Below are positions 45,574-57,949 of a stretch of 64,000 nucleotides of DNA, piece by piece. The notes below the pieces were generated by a model that saw only the letters and a list, made by a program, of their open reading frames with translations, had not been told where the DNA came from and made no database searches. How positions within the stretch are numbered: the first letter of the stretch is position 1; each line of letters opens with the position of its first letter. The translations under genes were made by a program, and so were the position numbers. The DNA comes from Aphelocoma coerulescens (Eukaryota > Chordata > Aves > Passeriformes > Corvidae), in NCBI RefSeq assembly GCF_041296385.1, contig NW_027184065.1, forward strand, positions 682,001 through 746,000. The letters run 5' to 3'.

Positions 45574-46776
45574 AGTAGACATGAACTCAAGTCTCTCATA
45601 GAAACATCAGGCTTTTTCCTTAAGCCAAATGCTGGGAGGGGAATTTCTTCTGCAAAACTACTGTGCTTCTGCTGCTTGTTCCATTTTAGAAAGTTTCCTG
45701 CTTTGGCCCTGCCTTGATTGAATAGTCCTTTCTCTTCTATCTAGAAGCTCCAGGTTTTCTTCTTACAAGTTGTCTTTGTTTTCTTTGTCCACAGACAGGA
45801 GTCCCTGCTCTCCCAGAGCCATGTCGATCATCAGAAGCTGCTTGTGGCTGAGAATGCAGATGGCCACGAAAGGCCTAGGAGTAAAAACTGGAGCAAGGAC
45901 GTGTGCAAGAAGTTTTTCCTAGAGGAAAGCATCCTAGGAGCAGCAAGTGTCCTGGAGGTGCCAGTTTCCAGTATATGACTCCTAGGATGCTCTGGCGCTG
46001 CCAAAGGCGAAGAGGCTCAGAGAGCTGCCAGACACGATCCTCCAGCAGGAAAGGCAGATGTTGGGAGCACCAGGGAATTCCCTGACGTCAGCAGTGGAGG
46101 AGCAGGATGAGGAAGATGTCCACGCTTGGGCTACTTGTGGCAAGAGTGTCCAGGGCTCCCAGTGCCTCCGTGGGAGCTGCAGGAGTGGAGTCAGAGGAAG
46201 GCCTTTGGACAGGACTCGCTGCTCCCTCAGAGCCATGGCTCTCAGCAGAACCGTCTCATTGCTGAGGATGCACCTGTCCAGGAAGAGCCTTGCAAAGGAG
46301 TAGGAGTCCAGCTCATTGCAGTAAGGGAATGGCTGAAGGATGTTTCCCAGGAGCAACTATGCTGAAGGTGCCAGTTCCAGTCCATGGCTCGCAGGATGCT
46401 GCAGCACTGCCATAGGAGAAGGGGTTTGGCATGGTGCTAGAGAAGGTCCTCGAGCAGCAAAGGCAGGTGTTTGCAGCTCCAGGGAATACCCTGACGTCAG
46501 CAGTGGAGTAGCAGGATGAGGAAGATGTCTACGCTTGGGCTACTTGTGGCAAGAGCCTCCATCCTTGCCCTTGCCTGGGTGAGAGTTGCCGGAGCGCAGA
46601 CGCAGGAAGGCCTTTGGACAGGTGCAAGGTAAGAATGATGCATGGTCGGCAGTCGTGGTGCGAGCAGAAACATTTCTTGCAATCATCCTTACTGTTAGAG
46701 TAGTTTCACTTTCCGGTTTGAATAGCGTGAGCCTGGAAAGCCAATAGTCTAAATGTTCAGATGTCTGGTACCCAGT
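45574..46776 (+). repeat. Unit 44, L type, LC 5' end on LE
   Basis: Exon block 45795-46628 (834 nt). Begins as LC (CTAGGAGTAAAAACTGG, AAGTTTTTCCTAGAGG) and continues as LE (AGGAGTGGAGTCAGAGG), with module 2 as in unit 28 including GACGCAGG. The switch lies in module 1. Confidence 0.9.
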
Positions 46777-47571
46777 AGTAGACATGAACTCAAGTCTCTC
46801 ATAGAAACATGAGGTTTTTTCCTTAAGCCAAGTGCTGGGAAGGGAATTTCTTCTGCAAAAGTACTGTGCTTCTGCTGCTTGTTCCATTTTAGAAAGTTTC
46901 CTCCCTTGGCCCTGCCTTGATTGAATAGTCCGTTCTCTTCTAACTAGAAGCTCCAGGTTTTCTTCTTACAAGTTGTCTTTGTTTTCTTTGTCCACAGACT
47001 GGAGTCCCTGCTCTCCCAGAGCCCTGTTGATCATCAGAACCTGCTTGTGGCTTAGGATGCAGATGGCCACGAAAGGCCTAGAAGTAAAATCGGCAGCAAT
47101 GTCGTGTGCAAGAAGATTTTCCCAGAGAAAAGCATCCTAGGAGCAGCAAGTGTCCTGGAGGTGCCAGTTGCCAGTATATGACTCCTAGGATGCTGTGGCG
47201 CTGCCAAAGGTGAAGAGGCTCAGAGACCTGCCAGACACGATCCTCGAGCAGGAAAGGCAGATGTTTGGAGCTCCAGGGAATTCCCTGACGTCAGCAGTGT
47301 AGGAGCAGGATGAGGAAGATGTCCACGCTTGGGCTACTTGTGGCAAGAGTGTCCAAGGCTCCCAGTGCCTCCGTGAGAGCGGCAGGACTGGAGACGGAGG
47401 AAGGCCTTTGGACAGGTGCAAGGTAAGAATGATGCATGGTCCCCAGTTGTGGTGAATACAGAAACATTTCTTCGAAGCATCTCTAGCTTTTGAAATAGTT
47501 TGACATTCCGGTTTGAATTGCGTGAGCCTGGAAAGCCAGTAGTCTAAATGTTCAGATGTCTGCTATCCAAT
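46777..47571 (+). repeat. Unit 45, S type Sb, most altered copy
   Basis: Exon block 46998-47422 (425 nt). Private changes include ACTGGAGTCC at the exon start, GTGGCTTAGGATGC (TAG), GAGACCTGCCAG and CAGTGTAGGAGC, plus CCGTTCTC in the upstream intron. ATCCTCGAGCAGG replaces the Sb CTCCAGCTGG. Confidence 0.92.
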
Positions 47572-48764
47572 AGTAGACATGAACTCAAGTCTCTCATAGA
47601 AACATCAGGCTTTTTCCTTAAGCCAAGTGCGGGGAGGGGAATTTCTTCTGCAAAACTACTGTGCTTCTGCTGCTTGTTCCATTTTAGAAAGTTTCCTGCT
47701 TTGGCCCTGCCTTGATTGAATTGTCCTTTCTCTTCTAACTAGAAGCTCCAGGTTTTAATCTTACAAGTTGTCTTTGTTTTCTTTGTCCACAGACAGGAGT
47801 CCCTGCTCTCCCAGAGCCATGTCGATCATCAGAAGCTTCTTGTGGCTGAGAATGCAGATGGCCTAGGAGTAAAAACTGGAGCAAGGACGTGTGCAAGAAG
47901 TTTTTCCTAGAGGAAAGCATCCTAGGAGCAGCAAGTGTCCTGGAGGTGCCAGTTGCCAGTATATGACTCCTAGGATGCTGTGGCGCTGCCAAAGGCAAAG
48001 AGGCTCAGAGATCTGCCAGACACGATCCTCCAGCAGGAAAGGCAGATGTTGGGAGCACCAGGGAATTCCCTGACGTCAGCAGTGGAGGAGCAGGATGAGG
48101 AAGATGTCCACGCTTGGGCTACTTGTGGCAAGAGTGTCCAAGGCTCCCAGTGCCTCCGTGGGAGCTGCAGGACTGGTGACAGAGGGCAACCATTGGGCAG
48201 GACTGGCTGCTCCCTCAGAGCTGTGGCTCTCAGCAGAACCGTCTCATTGCTGAGGATGCACCTGTCCAGGAAGAGCATTGCAGAGGAGTAGGAGTCCAGC
48301 TCATTGCAGTAAGGGAATGGCTGAGGGATGTTTCCCAGGAGCAACTTTGCTGGAGGTGCCAGTTCCAGTCCGTGGCTCGCAGGATGCTGCAGCACTGCCA
48401 TAGGAGAAGGGGTTTTGCATGGTGCTAGAGAAGATCCTCGAGCAGCAAAGGCAGGTGTTTGCAGCTCCAGGGAATACCCTGACGTCAGCAGTGGAGTAGC
48501 AGGATGAGGAAGATGTCCACGCTTGGGCTACTTGTGGCAAGAGCCTCCATCCCTGCCCTTGCCTGAGTGAGAGTTGCTGGAGCGCAGATGGAGGAAGGCC
48601 TTTGGACATGTGCAAGGTAAGAATGATGCATGGTCGGCAGTCGTGGTGTAAACAGAAACATTTCTTGCAATCATCCTTACTGTTAGAGTAGTTTCACTTT
48701 CAGGTTTGAATAGCGTGAGCCTGGAAAGCCAATAGTCTAAATGTTCAGATGTCTGGTACCCAGT
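47572..48764 (+). repeat. Unit 46, L type LC with 10-bp deletion
   Basis: Exon block 47793-48616 (824 nt). Third copy of the GGCC-mediated deletion. Module 2 ends with private TTTGGACATGTGC. Confidence 0.93.
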
Positions 48765-49559
48765 AGTAGACATGAACTCAAGTCTCTCATAGAAACATGA
48801 GGTTTTTTCCTTAAGCCAAGTGCTGGGAAGGGAATTTCTTCTGCAAAACTACTGTGCTTCTGCTGCTTGTTCCATTTTAGAAAGTTTCCTGCTTTGGCCC
48901 TGCCTTGATTGAATAGTCCTTTGTCTTCTATCTAGAAGCTCCAGGTTTTCTTCTTACAAGTTGTCTTTGTTTTCTTTGTCCACAGACAGGAGTCCCTGCT
49001 CTCCCAGAGCCCTGTTGATCATCAGAACCTGCTTGTGGCTGAGAATGCAGATGGCCACGAAAGGCCTAGAAGTAAAAACTGGAGCAAGGTTGTATGCAAG
49101 AAGATTTTCCCAGAGAAAAGCATCCTAGGAGCAGCAAGTGTCCTGGAGGTGCCAGTTGCCAGTATATGACTCCTAGGATGCTGTGGCGCTGCCAAAGTTG
49201 AAGAGGCTCAGAGAGCTGCCAGACATGATCCTCCAGCTGGAAAGGCAGATGTTGGGAGCTCCAGGGAATTCCTTGACGTCAGCAGTGGAGGAGCAGGATG
49301 AGGAAGATGTCCCCGCTTGGGCTACTTGTGGCAAGAGTGTCCGAGGCTCCCAGTGCCTCCGTGAGAGCGGCAGGACTGGAGACGGAGGAAGGCCTTTGGA
49401 CAGGTGCAAGGTAAGAATGATGCATGGTCCCCAGTTGTGGTGAGTACAGAAACATTTCTTCCAAGCATCTCTAGCTTTTGAAATAGTTTGACATTCCGGT
49501 TTGAATTGCGTGAGCCTGGAAAGCCAGTAGTCTAAATGTTCAGATGTCTGCTATCCAAT
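48765..49559 (+). repeat. Unit 47, S type Sb'
   Basis: Exon block 48986-49410 (425 nt). Copy of unit 33, including GGGAATTCCTTGACGTCA and GATGTCCCCGC. Confidence 0.92.
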
Positions 49560-50762
49560 AGTAGACATGAACTCAAGTCTCTCATAGAAACATCAGACTT
49601 TTTCCTTAAGCCAAGTGCTGGGAGGGGAATTTCTTCTGCAAAACTACTGTGCTTCTGCTGCTTGTTCCATTTTAGAAAGTTTCCTGCTTTGGCCCTGCCT
49701 TGATTGAATAGTCCTTTGTCTTCTATCTAGAAGCTCCAGGTTTTCTTCTTACAAGTTGTCTTTGTTTTCTTTGTCCACAGACAGGAGTCCCTGCTCTCCC
49801 AGAGCCATGTCGATCATCAGAAGCTGCTTGTGGCTGCGGATGCACATGGCCACGAAAGACCTAGAAGTAAAATCTGGAGCAAGGTCGTATGCAAGAAGAT
49901 TTTCCCAGAGAAAAGCATCCTAGGAGCAGCAAGTGTCCTGGAGGTGCCAGTTGCCAGTATATGACTCCTAGGATGCTGTGGCGCAGCCAAAGATGAAGAG
50001 GCTCAGAGAGCTGCCAGACATGATCCTCCAGCAGCAAAGGCAGGTGTTTGCAGCTCCAGGGAATTCCCTGACGTCAGCAGTGGAGGAGCAGGATGAGGAA
50101 GATGTCCACGCTTGGGCTACTTGTGGCAAGAGTGTCCAAGGCTCCCAGTGCCTCCGTGGGAGCTGCGGGACTGGAGACGGAGGAAGGCCTTTTGGCAGGA
50201 CTGGCTGCTCCCTCAGAGCCGCGGCTCTCAGCAGAACCGTCTCGTTGCTGAGGATGCACCTGTCCAGGAAGAGCATTGCAGAGGAGTAGGAGTCCAGCTC
50301 ATTGCAGTAAGGGAATGGCTGAGGGATGTTTCCCAGGAGCAACTTTGCTGGAGGTGCCAGTTCCAGTCCGTGAGTCGCAGGATGCTGCAGCGCTGCCATA
50401 GGAGAAGGCATTTGGCATGGTGCTAGAGAAGATCCTTGAGCAGCAAAGGCAAGTGTTTGCAGCTCCAGGGAATTCCTAGATGTCAGCAGTGGAAGATCAG
50501 GATGAGGAAGATGTCCACGCTTGGGCTACTTGTGGCACGAGCCTCCATCCCTGCCCGACCCTGGGTGAGAGTTGCCAGAGCGCAGATGGAGGAAGGCCTT
50601 TGGACAGGTGCAAGGTAAGAATGATGGATGGTCGGCAGTTGTGGTGTAAACAGAAACATTTCTTGCAATCATCCCTTCTGTTAGAATAGTTTCACTTTCC
50701 GGTTTGAATAGCGTGAGCCTGGAGCGCCAATACTCTAAATGTTCAGACGTCTGCTCCCCAAT
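49560..50762 (+). repeat. Unit 48, L type LG
   Basis: Exon block 49781-50614 (834 nt). Copy of unit 34, but with CCCTGACGTCAG (CRE intact) where unit 34 has CCCTGCCGTCAG. Confidence 0.92.
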
Positions 50763-51556
50763 AGTAGACATGAACTCAAGTCTCTCATAGCAACATCAGG
50801 CTTTTTCATTAAGCCAAGTGCTGGGAGGGGAATTTCTTCTGCAAAACTGCTCTGCTTCTTCTGCTTGTTCCATTTTAGAAAGTTTCCTGCTTTGGCCCTG
50901 CCTTGATTGAATAGTCCTTTCTCTTCTATCTAGAAGCTCCAGGTTTTCTTCTTACAAGTTGTCTTTGTTTTCTTTGTCCACAGACAGGAGTCCCTGCTCT
51001 CCCAGAGCCCTGTTGATCATCAGAAGCTGCTCGTGGCCGCGGATGCACATGGCCACGAAAGACCTAGAAGTAAAATCTGGAGCAAGGTCGTATGCAAGAA
51101 GATTTTCCCAGAGAAAAGCATCCTAGGAGCAGCAAGTGTCCTGGAGGTGCCAGTTGCCAGTATATGACTCCTAGGATGCTGTGGCGCAGCCAAAGATGAA
51201 GAGGCTCAGAGAGCTGCCAGACACGATCCTCGAGCAGGAAAGGCAGATGTTGGGAGCTCCAGGGAATTCCCTGATGTCAGCAGTGGCGGAGCAGGATGAG
51301 GAAGATGTCCACGCTTGGGCTACTTGTGGCAAGAGCCTCCATCCTTGCCCTTGCCTGGGTGAGAGTTGCCGGAGCGCAGACGGAGGAAGGCCTTTGGACA
51401 GGTGCAAGGTAAGAATGATGCATGGTCGGCAGTCGTGGTGTAAACAGAAACATTTCTTGCAATCATCCCTACTGTTAGAGTAGTTTCACTTTCCGGTTTG
51501 AATAGCGTGAGCATGGAAAGCCAATAGTCTAAATGTTCAGATGTCTGGTACCCAAT
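50763..51556 (+). repeat. Unit 49, S type Sa
   Basis: Exon block 50984-51408 (425 nt). Copy of unit 35; Sa junction at GGCAAGAG. Confidence 0.93.
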
Positions 51557-52759
51557 AGTAGACATGAACTCAAGTCTCTCATAGAAACATCAGGCTTTTT
51601 CCTTAAGCCAAGTGCTGGGAGGGGAATTTCTTCTGCAAAACTACTGTGCTTCTGCTGCTTGTTCCATTTTAGAAAGTTTCCTCCCTTGGCCCTGCCTTGA
51701 TTGAATAGTCCTTTTTTTTCTAACTAGAAGCTCCAGGTTTTCTTCTTACAAGTTGTCTTTGTTTTCTTTGTCCACAGACAGGAGTCCCTGCTCTCCCAGA
51801 GCCATGTCGATCATCAGAAGCTGCTTGTGGCTGAGAATGCAGATGGCCACGAAAGGACTAGGAGTAAAAACTGGAGCAAGGACGTGTCCAAGAAGATTTT
51901 CCCAGAGGAAAGCATCCTAGGAGCAGCAAGTGTCCTGGAGGTGCCAGTTGCCAGTATATGACTCCTAGGATGCTGTGGCGCTGCCAAAGGCAAAGAGGCT
52001 CAGAGAGCTGCCAGACACGATCCTCGAGCAGGAAAGGCAGATGTTGGGAGCACCAGGGAATTCCCTGACGTCAGCAGTGGAGGAGCAGGATGAGGAAGAT
52101 GTCCACGCTTGGGCTACTTGTGGCAAGAGTGTCCAAGGCTCCCAGTGCCTCCGTGAGAGCTGCAGGAGTGGAGTCAGAGGAAGGCCTTTGGACAGGACTG
52201 GCTGCTCCCTCAGAGCCATGGCTCTCAGCAGAACCGTCTCATTGCTGAGGATGCACCTGTCCAGGAAGAGCCTTGCAGAGGAGTAGGAGTCCAGCTCATT
52301 GCAGTAAGGGAATGGCTGAGGGATGTTTCCCAGGAGCAACTTTGCTGGAGGTGCCAGTTCCAGTCCGTGGCTCGCAGGATGCTGCAGCACTGCCATAGGA
52401 GAAGGGGTTTTGCATGGTGCTAGAGAAGGTCCTCGAGCAGCAAAGGCAGGTGTTTGCAGCTCCAGGGAATACCCTGACGTCAGCAGTGGAGTAGCAGGAT
52501 GAGGAAGATGTCCACGCTTGGGCTACTTGTGGCAAGAGCCTCCATCCCTGCCCTTGCCTGGGTGAGAGTTGCCGGAGCGCAGATGGAGGAAGGCCTTTGG
52601 ACAGGTGCAAGGTAAGAATGATGGATGGTCGGCAGTCGTGGTGTAAACAGAAACATTTCTTGCAATCATCCCTTCTGTTAGAATAGTTTCACTTTCCGGT
52701 TTGAATAGCGTGAGCCTGGAAAGCCAATAGTCTAAATGTTCAGATATCTGGTACCCAAT
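51557..52759 (+). repeat. Unit 50, L type LA with an LE patch
   Basis: Exon block 51778-52611 (834 nt). LA at both ends, but about 52155-52275 reads AGGAGTGGAGTCAGAGG and CATGGCTCTCAGC as in LE. Unit 36, its partner in the other 8,390-bp copy, has LA sequence there. Confidence 0.92.
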
Positions 52760-53962
52760 AGTAGACATGAACTCATGTCTCTCACAGAAACATCAGGTGT
52801 TTTCCTTAAGCCAAGTGCTGGGAGGGGAATTTCTTCTGCAATACTGCTCTGCTTCTTCTGCTTGTTCCATTTTAGAAAGTTTCCTGCTTTGGCCCTGCCT
52901 TGTTTGAATAGTCCTTTGTCTTCTAACTAGAAGCTCCAGGTTTTCTTCTTACAAGTTGTCTTTGTTTTCTTTGTCCACAGACAGGAGTCCCTGCTCTCCC
53001 AGAGCCATGTCGATCATCAGAACCTGCTTGTGGCTGAGAATGCAGATGGCCACGAAAGGCCTAGAAGTAAAAACTGGAGCAATGTCGTGTCCAAGAAGAT
53101 TTTCCCAGAGAAAAGCATCCTAGGAGCGGCAAGTGTCATGTAGCTGCCAGTTTCCAGTATATGACTCTCAGGATGCTGTGGCGCTGCCAAAGGCGAAGAG
53201 GATCAGAGAGCTGCCAGACACGATCCTCCAGCAGGAAAGGCAGATTTTAGGAGCTCCAGGGAATTCCCTGAGGTCAGCAGTGGAGGAGCAGGATGAGGAA
53301 GATGTCCACGCTTGGGCTACTTGTGGCAAGAGTGTCCAAGGCTCCCAGTGCCTCCGTGAGAGCTGCAGGAGTGGAGTCAGAGGAAGGCCTTTGGACAGGA
53401 CTGGCTCCTCCCTCAGAGCCATGGCTCTCAGCAGAACCGTCTCATTGCTGAGGATGCACCTGTCCAGGAAGAGCCTTGCAAAGGAGTAGGAGTCCAGCTC
53501 ATTGCAGTAAGGGAATGGCTGAATGATGTTTCCCAGGAGCAACTATGCTGAAGGTGCCAGTTCCAGTCCATGGCTCGCAGGATGCTGCAGCACTGCCATA
53601 GGAGAAGGGGTTTGGCATGATGCTAGAGAAGGTCCTCGAGCAGCAAAGGCAGGTGTTTGCAGCTCCAGGGAATACCCTGACGTCAGCAGTAGAGTAGCAG
53701 GATGAGGAAGATGTCCATGCTTGGGCTACTTGTGGCAAGAGCCTCTATCCCTGCCCTTGCCTGGGTGAGAGTTGCCGGAGCGCAGACGGAGGAAGGCCTT
53801 TGGACAGGTGCAAGGTAAGAATGATGCATGGTCGGCAGTCGTGGTGTAAACAGAAACATTTCTTGCAATCATCCTTACTGTTAGAGTAGTTTCACTTTCC
53901 GGTTTGAATAGCGTGAGCCTGGAAAGCCAATAGTCTAAATGTTCAGATGTCTGGTACCCAAT
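52760..53962 (+). repeat. Unit 51, L type LE
   Basis: Exon block 52981-53814 (834 nt). Copy of units 37 and 41; CCCTGAGGTCAG. Upstream intron has private CATCAGGTGTTTTCC and CTGCTCTGCTTCTTC. Confidence 0.92.
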
Positions 53963-55166
53963 AGTAGACATGAACTCATGTCTCTCACAGAAACATCAGG
54001 CGTTTTCCTTAAGCCAAGTGCTGGGAGGGGAATTTCTTCTGCAATACTGCTGTGCTTCTGCTGCTTGTTCCATTTTAGAAAGTTTCCTCCCTTGGCTCTG
54101 CCTTGATTCAATAGTCCTTTCTCTTCTAACTAGAAGCTCCAGGTTTTCTTCTTACAAGTTGTCTTTGTTTTCTTTGTCCACAGACAGGAGTCCCTGCTCT
54201 CCCAGAGCCATGTCGATCATCAGAAGCTGCTTGTGGCTGCGGATGCAGATGGCCACAAAAGGCCTAGAAGTAAAATCTGCAGCAAGGTTGTGTGCAAGAA
54301 GATTTTCCCAGAGAAAAGCATCCTAGGAGCAGCAAGTGTCCTGGAGGTGCCAGTTGCCAGTATATGACTCCTAGGATGCTGTTGCGCTTCCAAAGTGTAA
54401 GAGGCTCAGAGAGCTGCCAGACACGATCCTCGAGCAGGAAAGGCAGATGTTGGGAGCTCCAGGGAATTCCCTGATGTCAGCAGTGGAGGAGCAGGATGAG
54501 GAAGATCTCGACGCTTGGGCTACTTGTGGCAAGAGTGTCCAAGGCTCCCAGTGCCTCCGTGGGAGCTGCAGGACTGGTGACGGAGGAAGGCCTTTTGGCA
54601 GGACTGGCTGCTCCCTCAGAGCCGTGGCTCTCAGCAGAACCGTCTCATTGCTGAGGATGCACCTATCCAGGAAGAGCCTTGCAAAGGTGTAGGAGTCCAG
54701 CTCATTGCAGTAAGGGAATGGCTGAAGGATGTTTCCCAGGAGCAACTATGCTGAAGGTGCCAGTTCCAGTCCATGGCTCGCAGGATGCTGCAGCACTGCC
54801 ATAGGAGAAGGCATTTGGCATGGTGCTAGAGAAGATCCTCGAGCAGCAAAGGCAAGTGTTTGCAGCTCCAGGGAATTCCTAGATGTCAGCAGTGGAAGAT
54901 CAGGATGAGGAATATCTCCAGGCTTGGGCTACTTGTGGCAAGAGCCTCCATCCCTGCCCGAGCTTGGGTGAGAGTTGCCAGAGCGCAGACGGAGGAAGGC
55001 CTTTGGACAGGTGCAAGGTAAGAATGATGCATGGTCGGCAGTCGTGGTGTGAGCAGAAACATTTCTTGCAATCGCCTCTAGCTTTTAGAGTAGTTTCACT
55101 TTCCGGTTTGAATAGTGTGAGCCTGGAAAGCCAATAGTCTAAATGTTCAGATGTCTGGTACCCAAT
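53963..55166 (+). repeat. Unit 52, L type LF
   Basis: Exon block 54184-55017 (834 nt). A private C at 54109 (GATTCAATAG for GATTGAATAG) removes an intron stop and creates a 118-codon chance frame (53970-54326) running from intron into exon. Confidence 0.92.
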
Positions 55167-55961
55167 AGTAGACATGAACTCAAGTCTCTCATAGAAACAT
55201 CAGGCTTTTTCCTTAAGCCAAGTGCTGGGAGGGGAATTTCTTCTGCAAAACTGCTCTGCTTCTGCTGCTTGTTCCATTTTAGAAAGTTTCCTGCTTTGGC
55301 CCTGCCTTGATTGAATAGTCCTTTGTCTTCTAACTAGAAGCTCCAGGTTTTCTTCTTACAAGTTGTCTTTGTTTTCTTTGTCCACAGACAGGAGTCCCTG
55401 CTCTCCCAGAGCCCTGTTGATCATCAGAACCTGCTTGTGGCTGAGGATGCAGATGGCCACGAAAGGCCTAGAAGTAAAATCGGCAGCAATGTCGTGTGCA
55501 AGAAGATTTTCCCAGAGAAAAGCATCCTAGGAGCAGCAAGTGTCCTGGAGGTGCCAGTTGCCAGTATATGACTCCTAGGATGCTCTGGCGCTGCCAAAGG
55601 TGAAGAGGCTCAGAGAGCTGCCAGACATGATCCTCCAGCTGGAAAGGCAGATGTTTGGAGCTCCAGGGAATTCCCTGATGTCAGCAGTGGAGGAGCAGGA
55701 TGAGGAAGATGTCCACGCTTGGGCTACTTGTGGCAAGAGTGTCCAAGGCTCCCAGTGCCTCCGTGAGAGCGGCAGGACTGGAGACGGAGGAAGGCCTTTG
55801 GACAGGTGCAAGGTAAGAATGATGCATGGTCCCCAGTTGTGATGAATACAGAAACATTTCTTCGAAGCATCTCTAGCTTTTGAAATAGTTTGACATTCCG
55901 GTTTGAATTGCGTGAGCCTGGAAAGCCAGTAGTCTAAATGTTCAGATGTCTGCTATCCAAT
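55167..55961 (+). repeat. Unit 53, S type Sb
   Basis: Exon block 55388-55812 (425 nt). Unusual for Sb in having CCCTGATGTCAG, and private GTTGTGATGAATAC after the donor. GATGCTCTGGCGC as in unit 18. Confidence 0.92.
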
Positions 55962-57154
55962 AGTAGACATGAACTCAAGTCTCTCATAGAAACATCAGGC
56001 TTTTTCCTTAAGCCAAGTGCGGGGAGGGGAATTTCTTCTGCAAAACTACTGTGCTTCTGCTGCTTGTTCCATTTTAGAAAGTTTCCTGCTTTGGCCCTGC
56101 CTTGATTGAATTGTCCTTTCTCTTCTAACTAGAAGCTCCAGGTTTTAATCTTACAAGTTGTCTTTGTTTTCTTTGTCCACAGACAGGAGTCCCTGCTCTC
56201 CCAGAGCCATGTCGATCATCAGAAGCTTCTTGTGGCTGAGAATGCAGATGGCCTAGGAGTAAAAACTGGAGCAAGGACGTGTGCAAGAAGTTTTTCCTAG
56301 AGGAAAGCATCCTAGGAGCAGCAAGTGTCCTGGAGGTGCCAGTTGCCAGTATATGACTCCTAGGATGCTCTGGCGCTGCCAAAGGCAAAGAGGCTCAGAG
56401 ATCTGCCAGACACGATCCTCCAGCAGGAAAGGCAGATGTTGGGAGCACCAGGGAATTCCCTGACGTCAGCAGTGGAGGAGCAGGATGAGGAAGATGTCCA
56501 CGCTTGGGCTACTTGTGGCAAGAGTGTCCAAGGCTCCCAGTGCCTCCGTGGGAGCTGCAGGACTGGTGACAGAGGACAACCATTGGGCAGGACTGGCTGC
56601 TTCCTCAGAGCTGTGGCTCTCAGCAGAACTGTCTCATTGCTGAGGATGCACCTGTCCAGGAAGAGCATTGCAGAGGAGTAGGAGTCCAGCTCATTGCAGT
56701 AAGGGAATGGCTGAGGGATGTTTCCCAGGAGCAACTTTGCTGGAGGTGCCAGTTCCAGTCCGTGGCTCGCAGGATGCTGCAGCACTGCCATAGGAGAAGG
56801 GGTTTTGCATGGTGCTAGAGAAGGTCCTCGAGCAGCAAAGGCAGGTGTTTGCAGCTCCAGGGAATACCCTGACGTCAGCAGTGGAGTAGCAGGATGAGGA
56901 AGATGTCCACGCTTGGGCTACTTGTGGCAAGAGCCTCCATCCCTGCCCTTGCCTGAGTGAGAGTTGCTGGAGCGCAGATGGAGGAAGGCCTTTGGACAGG
57001 TGCAAGGTAAGAATGATGCATGGTCGGCAGTCGTGGTGTAAACAGAAACATTTCTTGCAATCATCCTTACTGTTAGAGTAGTTTCACTTTCCGGTTTGAA
57101 TAGCGTGAGCCTGGAAAGCCAATAGTCTAAATGTTCAGATGTCTGGTACCCAGT
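55962..57154 (+). repeat. Unit 54, L type LC with 10-bp deletion
   Basis: Exon block 56183-57006 (824 nt). Fourth copy of the deletion. Differs from unit 40 in module 2, which here is the standard LC form (CTTGCCTGAGTGAG). Confidence 0.93.
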
Positions 57155-57949
57155 AGTAGACATGAACTCAAGTCTCTCATAGAAACATGATGTTTTTTCC
57201 TTAAGCCAAGTGCTGGGAAGGGAATTTCTTCTGCAAAAGTACTGTGCTTCTGCTGCTTGTTCCATTTTAGAAAGTTTCCTCCCTTGGCCCTGCCTTGTTT
57301 GAATAGTCCTTTGTCTTCTATCTAGAAGCTCCAGGTTTTCTTCTTACAAGTTGTCTTTGTTTTCTTTGTCCACAGACAGGAGTCCCTGCTCTCCCAGAGC
57401 CCTGTTGATCATCAGAACCTGCTTGTGGCTGAGAATGCAGATGGCCACGAAAGGCCTAGAAGTAAAAACTGGAGCAAGGTTGTATGCAAGAAGATTTTCC
57501 CAGAGAAAAGCATCCTAGGAGCAGCAAGTGTCCTGGAGGTGCCAGTTGCCAGTATATGACTCCTAGGATGCTGTGGCGCTGCCAAAGTTGAAGAGGCTCA
57601 GAGAGCTGCCAGACATGATCCTCCAGCTGGAAAGGCAGATGTTGGGAGCTCCAGGGAATTCCTTGACGTCAGCAGTGGAGGAGCAGGATGAGGAAGATGT
57701 CCCCGCTTGGGCTACTTGTGGCAAGAGTGTCCGAGGCTCCCAGTGCCTCCGTGAGAGCGGCAGGACTGGAGACGGAGGAAGGCCTTTGGACAGGTGCAAG
57801 GTAAGAATGATGCATGGTCCCCAGTTGTGGTGAGTACAGAAACATTTCTTCCAAGCATCTCTAGCTTTTGAAATAGTTTGACATTCCGGTTTGAATTGCG
57901 TGAGCCTGGAAAGCCAGTAGTCTAAATGTTCAGATGTCTGCTATCCAAT
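57155..57949 (+). repeat. Unit 55, S type Sb'
   Basis: Exon block 57376-57800 (425 nt). Copy of units 33 and 47. Upstream intron has private CATGATGTTTTTTCC. Confidence 0.92.

Larger units (their letters stand above)
42373..48764 (+). repeat. Six-unit spacer between the two 8,390-bp repeats
   Basis: Units 41-46: LE, LF, Sb, LE, Sb, LC with the 10-bp deletion (6,392 bp). Units 41-43 repeat units 37-39 at a spacing of 4,395 bp (38351/42746, 39589/43984, 40793/45188). It looks like a shortened higher-order repeat that lacks the Sb'-LG-Sa-LA half. Confidence 0.85.
48765..57154 (+). repeat. Eight-unit higher-order repeat, copy 2 (8,390 bp)
   Basis: Units 47-54, same order and same total length as 33983-42372. 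Differences are scattered substitutions plus one block in unit 50 (about 52155-52275), where LA sequence is replaced by LE-type sequence; I read that as a conversion tract. Confidence 0.92.

Noticed and set aside
53970..54326. 118-codon + frame starting in the intron of unit 52
   Set aside because: It exists only because one base change at 54109 removes a stop; it crosses the acceptor without regard to splicing, and sister units lack it.
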